Origin: Rhizobium tibeticum
GTDB taxonomy: Bacteria > Pseudomonadota > Alphaproteobacteria > Rhizobiales > Rhizobiaceae
Assembly: GCF_900110205.1 (NCBI RefSeq)
Contig: NZ_FOCV01000008.1
Coordinates: 151,013-215,012, forward strand
Direction of reading: 5' to 3'
Length of the DNA: 64,000 nucleotides
A program made the position numbers and the translations under genes. Below the pieces are notes generated by a model. That model had not been told where the DNA came from and did no database searches. It was given only the letters and a program-made list of their open reading frames with translations. Within the stretch, counting starts at the first letter, position 1. Each line of letters starts with the position of its first letter. Shown here in pieces: positions 25,057 to 34,763 of this stretch.

Positions 25057-26637
25057 ATGAGCTTTCTTACGAAAAAATTCCTGGCTTCAGCAGTGTTTGG
25101 CTCGCTGCTGGCCGTGTCGGCGCACGCAGCGACGCTCAACATCCACAATGGCGGCGACCCGCAGTCGCTCGACCCACAGAAGCTGTCGAGCGACTATGAG
25201 AACCGCATTGCAGGCGACATCTTCGAGGGCCTCGTAACGGAAGACCCGAAGGACGATCCGATCCCGGGGCAGGCCGAAAGCTGGACTGTCTCGCCTGATG
25301 GCAAGGTCTATACCTTTAAGCTGCGCGACGGCATCAAGTGGTCGGACGGCCAGCCGGTGACCGCAGGGGATTTTGTTTTCGCCTTCCAGCGCCTTCTCGA
25401 TCCGAAGAATGCCGCCGAATACGCCTATCTGCAGTTCACCATCAAGAACGCGGAGAAGATCAACAAGGGCGAGATCACCGATTTCAGCCAGCTCGGCGTC
25501 AAGGCGATCGACGACAAGACGCTCGAGATCACGCTGGAGAACCCAACCCCCTACTTCATCAACTCGCTGATGCATTACACCGCCTACCCGCTGCCGAAGC
25601 ATGTGGTTGAGGCGAAGGGGACTGACTGGGTCAAGATCGGCAACATCGTCACCAACGGCCCGTACAAGCCGACCGAATGGATCCCAGGTGCGTCCGTCAC
25701 GACCATCAAGAACGACCAGTACTACGGCGAGAAAGACCTGAAGATCGACGGCGTCAAGTTCTTCACGCTCGAAGACCAGGAAGCGGCTCTGAAGCGTTAT
25801 CGCGCCGGCGAGTTCGACATCATGACCGACTTCCCGACCGATCAATACGAGTGGATGAAGAAGAACCTGCCGGGTCAGGCGCACGTGACGCCGTTCCTGG
25901 CCAGCTACTACTACGTCCTCAACGCCCAGAAGCCGCCGTTCAACGACAAGCGCGTCCGCCAGGCGCTGTCGATGGCCGTCAACCGCGATGTGATCGGTCC
26001 GAAGATCCTCGGCACCGGCGAACTACCAGCCTATTCGTGGGTTCCACCGGGCACCGCCAACTACGGCGATCCGGCCTATGTCAGCTGGAAGGACATGCCC
26101 TACAAGGAGAAGGTGGAAGAGGCGAAGAAGCTGCTCAAGGAAGCAGGTTTCGGACCCGACCACCCGCTGAAGGCACAGCTTCGCTACAACACCAACGACA
26201 ATCACAAGCGCGTGGCAGTCGCCATCGCCTCGATGTGGAAGCCGCTCGGTGTCCAGATCGAGCTCTACAACACCGAAACCAAAGTGCATTACGACGAAAT
26301 GCAGCATGGTCAGGTCGAAATCGGCCGCGCCGGCTGGATCGCCGACTACAACGATCCGGACAACTTCCTCGGCCTGCTCGTTTCGGGCGTTTCGATGAAC
26401 TACGGCCGTTGGAGCAACGCCGATTACGACAAGCTGATCAAGGAAGCGAACGCCCAGACCGACCTGAAGACGCGCGCGCAAATCTTCAAGAAGGCTGAAC
26501 AGCTCGCGCTCGACGACAGTGCCGCCATTCCGCTGTACTATTATGTCTCGAAGAACGTCGTCTCGCCGAAGGTTCAGGGCTTCGAAGACAATATTCAGGA
26601 CATCCACCGTACGCGCTGGCTGTCGATCAAAGAATAA
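25057..26637 (+). CDS. oppA: Oligopeptide ABC transporter, periplasmic binding protein
   Basis: A 526-residue exported solute-binding protein (family 5). Signal peptide with cleavage near SAHAA (about residue 24), then LNIHNGGDPQSLDPQKLSS, the family opening. It shows WSDGQPVTAGDFVFAFQRLLDPK and WIADYNDPDNFL, both typical of OppA rather than DppA. It captures peptides in the periplasm for the OppBCDF importer encoded next. A strong intercistronic hairpin separates it from oppB, as often seen after highly expressed binding proteins. Confidence 0.93.
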   Translation: MSFLTKKFLASAVFGSLLAVSAHAATLNIHNGGDPQSLDPQKLSSDYENRIAGDIFEGLVTEDPKDDPIPGQAESWTVSPDGKVYTFKLRDGIKWSDGQPVTAGDFVFAFQRLLDPKNAAEYAYLQFTIKNAEKINKGEITDFSQLGVKAIDDKTLEITLENPTPYFINSLMHYTAYPLPKHVVEAKGTDWVKIGNIVTNGPYKPTEWIPGASVTTIKNDQYYGEKDLKIDGVKFFTLEDQEAALKRYRAGEFDIMTDFPTDQYEWMKKNLPGQAHVTPFLASYYYVLNAQKPPFNDKRVRQALSMAVNRDVIGPKILGTGELPAYSWVPPGTANYGDPAYVSWKDMPYKEKVEEAKKLLKEAGFGPDHPLKAQLRYNTNDNHKRVAVAIASMWKPLGVQIELYNTETKVHYDEMQHGQVEIGRAGWIADYNDPDNFLGLLVSGVSMNYGRWSNADYDKLIKEANAQTDLKTRAQIFKKAEQLALDDSAAIPLYYYVSKNVVSPKVQGFEDNIQDIHRTRWLSIKE

Positions 26638-26645
26638 GGAACACC

Positions 26646-26674
26646 GGCCCTTCCCGCCTGCTGCAGGAAGGGCC
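26646..26674 (+). other. Intercistronic hairpin between oppA and oppB
   Basis: Stem GGCCCTTCC (26646-26654) / GGAAGGGCC (26666-26674) with an 11-base loop and no T tract. It probably stabilises the oppA mRNA end or lowers read-through to the membrane subunits. Confidence 0.65.
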
Positions 26675-26685
26675 GATCCACGACC

Positions 26686-27609
26686 ATGATCAAATATGCA
26701 CTCCGTCGCCTGCTGTCGACGATCCCCGTCATGTGGATCGCCGTGACACTCAGCTTTTTTGTCTTGCGCCTTGCTCCCGGCGGCCCATTCGATGGCGAGC
26801 GGCCATTGCCGCCGGTGATCCTGAAGAACCTCGCGGCTCACTACAATCTCGACAAGCCGCTTATCGACCAATACCTGATCTACATCTACGACGTGTTGAA
26901 GGGCGACCTTGGTCCTTCCTTCGCCAATGAAGACTTTACCGTCAGCCAGCAGATCATGATCGGCCTGCCCTACACGTTCACGATTGGTGGCCTCGCCTTC
27001 ATCCTTGCCATCCTCATCGGTGTGACAGTTGGCTGCCTTGGGGCGCTTTACCAGAATAAGGCACCTGACTATCTCCTCGGCTTGGTCATTCTCGTCGGCC
27101 TGGTTCTTCCGAACTTTCTCATCGCGCCCATCCTACAGCTGATTTTCGGCATCCATCTCGGTTGGCTGCCTGTCGGGGGATGGGGTGACGGCTCGTTCAG
27201 GTATCTCGTCATCCCGATCGTCGTGCTGGCATTGCCGCATGCGGGCCGCATCTCACGCATGACCCGCGGCTCGATGATCGAGGTGATGAACCAGAATTAC
27301 ATCCGCACCGCCAAGGCCAAGGGCATCGGTCCGCGGCTGACCGTCATGCGACACGCGCTGAAGCCTGCCATGATGCCGGTCGTTTCCTATCTCGGCCCGG
27401 CGGCGAGCTACCTTCTCACCGGCTCGCTCGTTGTCGAGAGCATCTTTGGATTGCCCGGCATCGGCCGCTATTTTGTCAACGCGGCGCTGAACCGCGACTA
27501 CGGCATGGTTCTCGGCACGGTCATATTCTACATGGTCCTGATCGTCTTTCTGAACCTTCTCGTCGACATTGCCTATGCGTGGCTCGATCCGAAAGTGAGA
27601 AACCGATGA
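26686..27609 (+). CDS. oppB: Oligopeptide ABC transporter permease OppB
   Basis: A 307-residue inner-membrane permease with six predicted helices; N-terminal MIKYALRRLLSTIPVMWIAVTLSFF is the standard DppB/OppB start. The EAA coupling loop that contacts the ATPase is in RTAKAKGIGPRLTVMRHALKPA. LVVESIFGLPGIGRYFVNAALNRDY is the conserved C-terminal block. The stop overlaps the oppC start (ATGA at 27606-27609). Confidence 0.94.
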   Translation: MIKYALRRLLSTIPVMWIAVTLSFFVLRLAPGGPFDGERPLPPVILKNLAAHYNLDKPLIDQYLIYIYDVLKGDLGPSFANEDFTVSQQIMIGLPYTFTIGGLAFILAILIGVTVGCLGALYQNKAPDYLLGLVILVGLVLPNFLIAPILQLIFGIHLGWLPVGGWGDGSFRYLVIPIVVLALPHAGRISRMTRGSMIEVMNQNYIRTAKAKGIGPRLTVMRHALKPAMMPVVSYLGPAASYLLTGSLVVESIFGLPGIGRYFVNAALNRDYGMVLGTVIFYMVLIVFLNLLVDIAYAWLDPKVRNR

Positions 27610-28523
27610 TCCTCAATCCCGCAAAGAGAGAGCTGCTCGCGGCTGAACTTCTGGAGGCTGAAGGGCTCTCGCAAAAGAGCCGCTCGCTGACCGGCGATGC
27701 TCTGCGTCGTCTTTCCCGCAACAAGGCAGCCGTCGTTGCCATCGTTGTGCTCCTCCTCCTGATCCTGGCCGCATTCCTCGGCCCGTACCTCATTCCGTTC
27801 GACTACGAGGAACCGGATTGGGCGGCTTTCCGGATGCCCCCTGAGATGGAGAGCGGCCACTATTTCGGAACCGATCCGAACGGCCGCGACCTGCTTGCGC
27901 GTGTTCTTTACGGCACCCGCGTCTCGCTCGCCGTCGCCGCGACGGCGACCATCGTGTCCGTGGTAATCGGCGTACTATATGGCGCGATTTCCGGCTACAT
28001 TGGCGGCAGGCTCGATGCGATCATGATGCGCTTTGTCGATATCATGTATGCCCTGCCCTACATTCTCTTCGTGATCCTGCTGATGGTGGTGTTCGGCCGC
28101 AACGTCTACCTGCTGTTTGCAGCAATCGGTGCGCTGGAATGGCTGACGATGGCCCGAATCGTGCGGGGACAGACGCTCTCGATCAAGCAACGCGAGTTCA
28201 TCGAAGCGGCACGCGCGTCCGGCCAGAAGCCGTTCAAGATCATCCTCAAGCACATTATCCCGAACCTCGTCGGGCCGGTCGTGATCTTTGCTGCGCTGAC
28301 CGTCCCGGAAATCATCGCGACCGAGAGCTTTCTGTCCTACCTTGGTTTCGGCGTTCAGGAACCCCTCACCTCGCTCGGCACGCTGATTGCTGAGGGCACC
28401 GATGCCATGGAAAGCATGCCGTGGCTGCTGATCTTCCCGGCCTGCTTCCTCGTTGCCCTGCTGATGAGCCTGCTTTTCATCGGCGATGGCCTGCGCGACG
28501 CGTTCGACCCGAAGGATCGATAG
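27606..28523 (+). CDS. oppC: Oligopeptide ABC transporter permease OppC
   Basis: A 305-residue permease with the OppC N-terminal cytoplasmic extension followed by a first helix (VVAIVVLLLLILAAFLGPYLI) and a periplasmic loop containing FGTDPNGRDLLARVLYGTRVSL, a hallmark of the DppC/OppC family. EAA loop: IEAARASGQKPFKIILKHIIPN. The start at ATG 27606 overlaps oppB by 4 bases. oppD begins 2 bases after its stop. Confidence 0.94.
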   Translation: MILNPAKRELLAAELLEAEGLSQKSRSLTGDALRRLSRNKAAVVAIVVLLLLILAAFLGPYLIPFDYEEPDWAAFRMPPEMESGHYFGTDPNGRDLLARVLYGTRVSLAVAATATIVSVVIGVLYGAISGYIGGRLDAIMMRFVDIMYALPYILFVILLMVVFGRNVYLLFAAIGALEWLTMARIVRGQTLSIKQREFIEAARASGQKPFKIILKHIIPNLVGPVVIFAALTVPEIIATESFLSYLGFGVQEPLTSLGTLIAEGTDAMESMPWLLIFPACFLVALLMSLLFIGDGLRDAFDPKDR

Positions 28524-28524
28524 A

Positions 28525-29532
28525 ATGCACCCAGAAACAAAAAACGATGCGCTTCTTGAACTGAGAGACTATTCGATCACCTTTGCGACGCCGGATGGCG
28601 AAGTGAAGGCCGTCTCCAACATGAACCTTTCAGTCCGGCGCGGCGAGCGCGTCGCGATCGTCGGTGAATCCGGATCCGGCAAGAGTCAGACCTTCCTCGG
28701 TGTTATGGGTCTGCTTGCCAAGAACGGCCGCACCAGCGGCCAGGCACTACTGGAGGGAAAGGACGTGCTCGCGCTGAAGTCGCGCGAACTCGACCGTGTC
28801 CGCGGAAAGGACATGGCTATGGTGTTCCAGGACCCCATGACGGCCCTCAATCCGTCGCTGCGGATTTCCCGACAACTGACGGAACAGCTGGAAGTCCACC
28901 GAGGCTTCACGGCGCGGGCAGCCTCTGCCGAGGCCCTGGACATGCTCAAACGTGTCGGCATCCCCGACCCGTCGCGACGCTTCAACCTCTACCCGCACGA
29001 GCTTTCTGGCGGCATGCGCCAGCGCATCGTTATTGCCATGGCGCTACTAACCAAACCGAAGCTGCTCATCGCCGACGAGCCGACAACGGCGCTCGACGTG
29101 ACAATCCAGGCGCAAATCCTCGATCTCTTCAACGACCTGACGGCGGAAATGAACACGGCGCTTGTCATGATCACCCATGATTTGGGTGTCGTCGCGGGCC
29201 TCGCGGACCGCGTCGCCGTCATGTATGCCGGGCGGATTGTCGAGGAAGCACCGGTCGACGAACTCTTCGAAGTGCCGGCGCATCCCTATACGGCGGCGCT
29301 GCACGCCTCCATCCCGCGGCCCGACCAGGACGTCGATCAGCTCGCCGTCATCCCCGGTCGCCCACCCAATCTCCAACACCTGCCGAAGGGCTGTAGCTTC
29401 TCGCCGCGCTGTCCCATGGTCCAGAACGATTGCATCGACGTGTCACCGAAGCTCGAAATTCTGGCGGAACGTCATTCCGCGGCCTGCTTCCATCCCTTCC
29501 CGCGCCGTGAGGAGGTTTTGAACCATGGCTGA
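28525..29532 (+). CDS. oppD: Oligopeptide ABC transporter ATPase OppD
   Basis: A 335-residue ATP-binding subunit. Walker A GESGSGKS (about 48-55), signature LSGGMRQRIVIAMAL, Walker B LLIADEPTTALDVT, and the C-terminal oligopeptide/dipeptide-transporter extension with four cysteines (C-x-n-C pattern around CSFSPRCPMVQNDC) that binds an iron-sulphur cluster in related proteins. The start at ATG 28525 fits the 2-base gap after oppC. The 3' end overlaps oppF by 8 bases. Confidence 0.94.
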   Translation: MHPETKNDALLELRDYSITFATPDGEVKAVSNMNLSVRRGERVAIVGESGSGKSQTFLGVMGLLAKNGRTSGQALLEGKDVLALKSRELDRVRGKDMAMVFQDPMTALNPSLRISRQLTEQLEVHRGFTARAASAEALDMLKRVGIPDPSRRFNLYPHELSGGMRQRIVIAMALLTKPKLLIADEPTTALDVTIQAQILDLFNDLTAEMNTALVMITHDLGVVAGLADRVAVMYAGRIVEEAPVDELFEVPAHPYTAALHASIPRPDQDVDQLAVIPGRPPNLQHLPKGCSFSPRCPMVQNDCIDVSPKLEILAERHSAACFHPFPRREEVLNHG

Positions 29533-30508
29533 CCGGTCCCTTTTGAGAGTCGAGAACCTCACGACCCAGTTCGAGCTGCCGTCGAAGAGCTTCTTCAAGC
29601 CGCCGATGCTGTTGACTGCCGTCAACAATGTCAGCTTCGACCTGAGAGAAGGCCGGACGCTAGGCATCGTCGGCGAGTCCGGTTGCGGCAAGTCGACGCT
29701 CGGCCGTTCGATTTTACGTCTCCTCAAGTCGCAGAAGGGCCGCATCCTGTGGCAGGGGCGGAATCTGCTCGACCTATCGGACGAGGACATGCGTGCGGCC
29801 CGCCGCGACATGCAGATCATCTTCCAGGATCCGATCGCCTCTCTTAACCCGCGCATGACCGTAGGCGACATCATTGCCGAACCCCTCACCGTCTTCGAGC
29901 CGAAGCTTACGAAAGCGGAACGACTGACGCGCGTCCGGGAGATCATGGCGGCCGTCGGCCTGGTGCCCGAAATGATCAACCGCTATCCGCACGAGTTCTC
30001 GGGCGGCCAGGCACAGCGCATCGGCATCGCCCGCGCGGTCGTGACGCGACCGAAGCTGATCATCTGCGACGAGCCCGTCTCGGCGCTCGACGTGTCGATC
30101 CAGGGGCAGGTGATCACGCTCTTGCGCAAGCTCCGGAAGGAGTTCGGGCTGACGCTGATCTTCATCAGCCACGATCTTTCGGTCGTCCGGCTGATCTCTG
30201 ACGACGTTCTGGTGCTCTATCTCGGCAAGGTGGTCGAGGCCGGGGATTGCGCCACCGTGTTCGACCGCCCGGCGCATCCCTACACGCAGGCTCTTTTTTC
30301 GGCCGCGCCGGTACCCGATCCGAAGCTCGCCCGCAACCGGCAGCGCATCCGGCTGCAAGGCGACCCACCCTCGCCGCTCAATCCGCCGCCAGGCTGCGTG
30401 TTTTCTCCGCGCTGCTGGAAAGCCACGGATATTTGCCGCACGGAAATGCCGCCGACCGAAGAGGTTCGGCCAGGACAGTCCGCCGCTTGCTACCACATGG
30501 ACCGCTAA
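29525..30508 (+). CDS. oppF: Oligopeptide ABC transporter ATPase OppF
   Basis: A 327-residue ATPase partner of OppD. Walker A GESGCGKST (about 56-64), FQDPIASLNPRMTVGDII Q-loop region, signature SGGQAQRIGIARAV, Walker B LIICDEPVSALDVS, and the same Cys-rich C-terminus (GCVFSPRCWKATDIC). Last gene of oppABCDF; a strong terminator follows. Confidence 0.94.
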   Translation: MADRSLLRVENLTTQFELPSKSFFKPPMLLTAVNNVSFDLREGRTLGIVGESGCGKSTLGRSILRLLKSQKGRILWQGRNLLDLSDEDMRAARRDMQIIFQDPIASLNPRMTVGDIIAEPLTVFEPKLTKAERLTRVREIMAAVGLVPEMINRYPHEFSGGQAQRIGIARAVVTRPKLIICDEPVSALDVSIQGQVITLLRKLRKEFGLTLIFISHDLSVVRLISDDVLVLYLGKVVEAGDCATVFDRPAHPYTQALFSAAPVPDPKLARNRQRIRLQGDPPSPLNPPPGCVFSPRCWKATDICRTEMPPTEEVRPGQSAACYHMDR

Positions 30509-30528
30509 GCCGGTACCAATGAAAGTCC

Positions 30529-30562
30529 CGAACGGCCCGCTGATTGTCCAGCGGGCCGTTCG
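30529..30562. terminator. Terminator after oppF
   Basis: Perfect 14-bp stem: CGAACGGCCCGCTG (30529-30542) / CAGCGGGCCGTTCG (30549-30562), 6-base loop, then GCATTTAT. The last gene on the opposite strand ends at 30705, so it may also stop leftward transcription. Confidence 0.85.
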
Positions 30563-30704
30563 GCATTTATCCGGCACACCAAAACCGCCACCTGTTCGTT
30601 CTTGGCGGGTGTGCTTCGAGCGTATCACTCCTAGCGCACAAGCAAAGGTCCTCGAAGGAGCCTTGAGCAGATCCTATCCGCACCGCTCAAAGCTGATTGG
30701 GCAA

Positions 30705-31733
30705 TCAGCGGGCGCCCCAGGTGTCTGTGAGACGGTAGCCTTCCGGCCAGGGGTCGGAGGGGTCGAGCATGTGCTGGTGCGTGCCGGTGATCCAGGCGCG
30801 ACCGGAGATTTCCGGCAGGATCGCCGGATGACCGCCGACTTCGGTGGTGCCGAGAATGCGGCCGGTGAAGGTGGAGCCTATCAGCGAAACGGCGGTCAGC
30901 CTGTCCTCAAGGGTCATTTGCCCACGGGCGTGCAGCACCGCCATGCGCGCCGACAGCGCCGTGCCGGTGGGCGAGCGGTCGACCTTGCCGGGCTGAATCG
31001 CGACGGCAGCGCCGGCACGAAGGCCTTCCGTTGTGATCTCCACGGGGCCGGCGAAGAGGCAGAAGGAGAAGTGCTTCCAATCCGGGTTCTCGGGGTGATG
31101 GAATCCGAATGCGGCATTGGCCGCGTTGGTGATCCGTACACCGAGCCGCGCAATGTCATGCGCCTCGTCCGGTGATAGGCGGAAGCCCATGGCTGCGGCG
31201 TCGACGATAACGAAACTGTCGCCGCCATAGGCCGTATCGACGGTCAATGTGCCCAGTCCCTCGACTTCCAGCTTTGCATCCAGCCGTTCTGCGAAGCTCG
31301 GCAGGTTCTGCACGAAGATGCGCTCGGCCTTGCCGTTGCGGCACTCGGCGCGCACACGAACCAGGCCACCGGGAGCCTCCAGAGTGATTTCAGTGACCGG
31401 CTCCTGCATCGGCAGGATGCCGCTATCAAGCAACACCGTGGACACGCAGATCGAATTCGAGCCGGACATGGGTGGCGTGTCTTCCGGCTCCATGATGATG
31501 AAGGCGGCATCGGCATCGGGATGCTTCGGGGGCACCAGCAGGTTGACGTGACGGAAGACGCCGCCGCGCGGTTCGTTCAGCACGAAATTGCGCAGCGTCT
31601 GGTCACGGGCGATCCAGCGGCTTTGCTCCCAGATCGTTTCGCCGGGCGGCGGCATCACGCCGCCGACGATGACATCTCCCACCTCACCTTCGGCATGGGC
31701 GGAAATCACATGGATGGTCTTGGTACTGCGCAT
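30705..31733 (-). CDS. Proline-racemase-fold enzyme with Ser/Thr active site (3-hydroxyproline dehydratase/epimerase-like)
   Basis: A 342-residue protein of the proline racemase superfamily. In proline racemase and 4-hydroxyproline 2-epimerase, two cysteines act as acid/base in M-C-G-H and DRSPCGTG. Here the first motif reads PPMSGSNS (Ser90) and the second [10 protein letters not shown] (Thr256). From what I recall of this superfamily, Thr in the second position marks trans-3-hydroxy-L-proline dehydratases, and Ser/Cys marks 3-hydroxyproline epimerases. A simple Cys/Cys epimerase is therefore unlikely. It lies 10 bases after an aconitase-X gene whose type dehydrates cis-3-hydroxyproline, which supports a role with 3-hydroxyproline. 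Exact reaction uncertain. Confidence 0.85.
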   Translation of the reverse strand: MRSTKTIHVISAHAEGEVGDVIVGGVMPPPGETIWEQSRWIARDQTLRNFVLNEPRGGVFRHVNLLVPPKHPDADAAFIIMEPEDTPPMSGSNSICVSTVLLDSGILPMQEPVTEITLEAPGGLVRVRAECRNGKAERIFVQNLPSFAERLDAKLEVEGLGTLTVDTAYGGDSFVIVDAAAMGFRLSPDEAHDIARLGVRITNAANAAFGFHHPENPDWKHFSFCLFAGPVEITTEGLRAGAAVAIQPGKVDRSPTGTALSARMAVLHARGQMTLEDRLTAVSLIGSTFTGRILGTTEVGGHPAILPEISGRAWITGTHQHMLDPSDPWPEGYRLTDTWGAR

Positions 31734-31742
31734 GATCCCTCC

Positions 31743-33434
31743 TCAGGAAAGCCAATCTGGCAACTGTGCCGGAACCCGCCCAGTCAGAGCCGCGGTAACG
31801 CAATCGGCAAGACTGCCGAAGCGAACGGCACGACCGGAAAGGCCGGGGCCGTAGTGGGCATACTTGCCCGAATTCGTCATCAGGGCGCGGGTCCGCGTCG
31901 GGAACACCGGTTCGGAAATCGAACACCAGCAGAGATCGGGCAACACCTGTACGCCTGCGTCCTCCAATCTGCTTAGTAAGCCTTCCTTGCGCGCCGCGCT
32001 GATGACCTGCCGACCGGCGGTGACGATCACCGTGACATCGCAGTGCCGGATGCGGTCAGCAAACATATCTGCCAAGGCACGACATTCGCTCAGAGAGGCA
32101 TGAGGGCTGCCGATGGCGACGAGTTCTACGTCCTCCGGCCCTTCATTGAGAATCGTCCAGGCCGCGGCCATGTCGGCGCGCGAGATGAAGGCGCGATCGG
32201 CGCCATCGGGTGCCGCGTCGGCGGCCTCAGGAGTGACGCCCTCCACATGCAGCATGGGTGCTGCGGACGTGGTGCCAAAAGCGGCGCAAAGGGCCTTGAG
32301 ATCGTCCTGCGAAGGCTGCGCGGGACTGAGACCGCGCAGAAGCGGAATGCGGTCCGGTGCTGCACGACCGGCGAGATAGCCGATCAGCGGCCAGAAAGCG
32401 TCATCGACGTGCTCAGGCAGTTCGACATCGACGATACGCCGCGCCTTGCGGTGCTCGTCGAGATAGACACCGGATAGCGGCGCGCGGGCCGTCAGCGCTA
32501 TGCAGAGATCGAGGAAGTCGGGGTGCTTTGCCGTCCTTGCCCCGAGGACGGTGTTGGCGAAGATCACCGCGTTGGATTCCGCCCATGCGATGGATTCGCC
32601 TGCCTTTGGCGCGCTGTCGAGCAGGTAGGGAGAGCAGGTGAAAGTCGGCCGACAGCCCATCCGGACATAGGCATCGGCAAGCCGCGCGGCCGGGTCGCCG
32701 AAGGTCGACGGTACGCCTTGCGCTTGCCAATTGGCGCGATCCACGGAAATGGCGTTCATGGTCGTCGGCACGCAAACGAGCGCCCCCATATCCGCCATCT
32801 TCTCCGCAAAGGTGAGATTTGCCGGGCTGGCGTAGATACAGCCGTCAATATGGCCCTGCGTGACATCCACGAGCCCATATGCACCTTGCTGCGCCGCCAT
32901 GGCGCAGATGATGCGCATAGCCTGCTGCGCGGCGACACCTTGCCGTCCGTCAAGCATGGCGCGATCGGCTTCGGTGAGGTCGAGCGCAGCGGTCTTCGGA
33001 GGAGCGATCGAAATCTCCAACCCGTCCGCCACAACCGCCGTATCGCGGATCTCAGCCGTCTTCGCGCGGGAGAGCGCCGCAAAGGCTTCCGGCCCAAGCC
33101 TCAGGACGGGCAGCGGCTTGCCGAACATTTCGGATGCGATTAGCGCGCCGAGCGTCAGCACATCCTCAGCCTCGGAAAAAACCAAGGCGGCCGGTGCACG
33201 CCCTGTCAGGACAAGATCAAGGAGCACGCCGGAACCCGTGCAGGACCCGCGGCTCGACGGCATCATCAGGATGCCGTCTGTCAGGCAGGTCCCGTGAAGC
33301 GGGTGGTGCACGTCGATCACGCTGCCGGTCGCCGGATCGACCCCACCCCAGAAGCTCAAGGCCTCCTTGGTGGCGATGACGGGACCTTTGGCGGAGCCTC
33401 CGAGAATGCTGCGATCGAGTGCGGATTGTTTCAT
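31743..33434 (-). CDS. Fused aconitase X (cis-3-hydroxy-L-proline dehydratase type)
   Basis: A 563-residue protein with the small swivel domain at the N-terminus (about 1-135, [19 protein letters not shown] and [19 protein letters not shown]) fused to the large aconitase-X domain (about 150-555; [45 protein letters not shown] region, [14 protein letters not shown] near the end). Fused bacterial aconitase X enzymes of this type dehydrate cis-3-hydroxy-L-proline to 1-pyrroline-2-carboxylate. Cysteines for an iron-sulphur cluster are present. The frame is open to 33473; ATG 33434 begins the swivel domain and is preferred. Same leftward operon as the ABC transporter and the D-amino-acid dehydrogenase. 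Confidence 0.88.
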   Translation of the reverse strand: MKQSALDRSILGGSAKGPVIATKEALSFWGGVDPATGSVIDVHHPLHGTCLTDGILMMPSSRGSCTGSGVLLDLVLTGRAPAALVFSEAEDVLTLGALIASEMFGKPLPVLRLGPEAFAALSRAKTAEIRDTAVVADGLEISIAPPKTAALDLTEADRAMLDGRQGVAAQQAMRIICAMAAQQGAYGLVDVTQGHIDGCIYASPANLTFAEKMADMGALVCVPTTMNAISVDRANWQAQGVPSTFGDPAARLADAYVRMGCRPTFTCSPYLLDSAPKAGESIAWAESNAVIFANTVLGARTAKHPDFLDLCIALTARAPLSGVYLDEHRKARRIVDVELPEHVDDAFWPLIGYLAGRAAPDRIPLLRGLSPAQPSQDDLKALCAAFGTTSAAPMLHVEGVTPEAADAAPDGADRAFISRADMAAAWTILNEGPEDVELVAIGSPHASLSECRALADMFADRIRHCDVTVIVTAGRQVISAARKEGLLSRLEDAGVQVLPDLCWCSISEPVFPTRTRALMTNSGKYAHYGPGLSGRAVRFGSLADCVTAALTGRVPAQLPDWLS

Positions 33435-33521
33435 TTCACGCGAAGCCTTGAGCGGAGAGATGACGATCACCAACGGGGGCGTTGCGAACCAACATCGCGG
33501 TTGGCACGCTGTTGGCCTCCA

Positions 33522-34763
33522 TCAGAATCTTTGCGGCGAGAAGAACGCGATGTCGATGGCGGGCTTCTTGCCTGTCAGCAGATCCGCGACGATCCGCGCG
33601 GTCCCTGCCGACTGAGTCAGGCCGAGATGGCCGTGACCGAAAGCATAGACAACCCGCTGGCTGTCGCGGGCATGGCCGATGGCGGGCAAGCTGTCGGGCA
33701 AGGATGGACGGAAGCCCATCCACTGAACGCCACCCTGCGGCTTCAGGCCCGGCAGGAAACTCACGGCCTTCTCCAGCATCGCCTCGGAGCGACGGAAGTT
33801 CGGCGGGAGCTTGAGCCCCCCGAGCTCGACGGCACCACCGATACGGATACCCGTCGATAGCCGGGTAACGACGAACCCGTGACCGCCGAAGGTAACCTGG
33901 GTGCGCAAGTCGAAAGCCTCGGGAGGAAGGGTGGTGTTGTAGCCCCTCTCCGTTTCCAGCGGAATGTTCTCGCCGATGGTGCGGGCCACCTGATGGGAAT
34001 AGGCGCCTGCCGACAGGACCACACGCGCGGCACGTCGCGAACCGCCGCCGGTGCTCACAACATCGACGCCGCCCTCTACGGGACGCAACGCCGTTACCTG
34101 CGCGCGCTCGATTGTGCCGCCCATGGCGCGGAAGTGGCCCGCCAAGGCAAGGGTATAGAGCTTGGGATCAGCGATGGAGTACCAGCCCGGCGTGAAGGTG
34201 CCATGGGTAAAGCGCGGCGCGAGGCCGGGCTGGATCTCAGCCATGCCGAGCGCATCGAGGTGATGGAACTCAACGCCGTGCGCTTCCCGCGCCTTCCAGC
34301 CGGGAAGCGATGCGTTCAGCTCCGCTTCGCCCTCGTAGACCTGGAGATTGCCGTCCTTGCGCAGCATGGCTGCGGTGCCGGTCTGCTGCAGAAACGGCTC
34401 GAGCTCCGCCTTCGAAAGATCCATCAGCGCGGTTTGCGCCGCTGTGGAATGTGCGACACGGCCCGGCGCACAGGCACGCCAGAACCGAAACATCCAGGGC
34501 GCGATCTGCAAGGCATAGGCAGGCGGGACCGACAATGGACCGAGCGGATCGAGAAGCCACTTCGGTGCTTTCTTCAGAATGCCAGGCGAGGCAAGCGGCA
34601 AGATGTCGGTGAAGGCGAAGGCGCCGGCATTGCCTGCCGATGCTCCAGCAGCGGGACCGTCTCGGTCGAGTACGACCACCGAAAGCCCTCTTGCCTGTGC
34701 TGCGATCGCCGCGGATAGCCCAACGACCCCCGCGCCAACCACGATGACGTCAGGTCCGGCCAT
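33522..34763 (-). CDS. FAD-dependent D-amino-acid (D-hydroxyproline) dehydrogenase
   Basis: A 413-residue DadA-like flavoprotein. FAD-binding GAGVVGLSAAIAAQARGLSVVVLDRD (about 11-36) at the N-terminus and the C-terminal GHGHLGLTQSAGTARIVADLL dinucleotide/substrate cap. In the hyp locus of Sinorhizobium meliloti the similar protein oxidises cis-4-hydroxy-D-proline to 1-pyrroline-4-hydroxy-2-carboxylate; here the operon context supports D-proline or D-hydroxyproline as substrate. Its start touches the end of the upstream ATPase gene (shared base at 34763). Confidence 0.9.
   Translation of the reverse strand: MAGPDVIVVGAGVVGLSAAIAAQARGLSVVVLDRDGPAAGASAGNAGAFAFTDILPLASPGILKKAPKWLLDPLGPLSVPPAYALQIAPWMFRFWRACAPGRVAHSTAAQTALMDLSKAELEPFLQQTGTAAMLRKDGNLQVYEGEAELNASLPGWKAREAHGVEFHHLDALGMAEIQPGLAPRFTHGTFTPGWYSIADPKLYTLALAGHFRAMGGTIERAQVTALRPVEGGVDVVSTGGGSRRAARVVLSAGAYSHQVARTIGENIPLETERGYNTTLPPEAFDLRTQVTFGGHGFVVTRLSTGIRIGGAVELGGLKLPPNFRRSEAMLEKAVSFLPGLKPQGGVQWMGFRPSLPDSLPAIGHARDSQRVVYAFGHGHLGLTQSAGTARIVADLLTGKKPAIDIAFFSPQRF

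Noticed and set aside
30705..31733. Calling the racemase-fold gene a 4-hydroxyproline 2-epimerase
   Set aside because: Both catalytic cysteines are replaced (Ser90, Thr256), so the usual name would be misleading.
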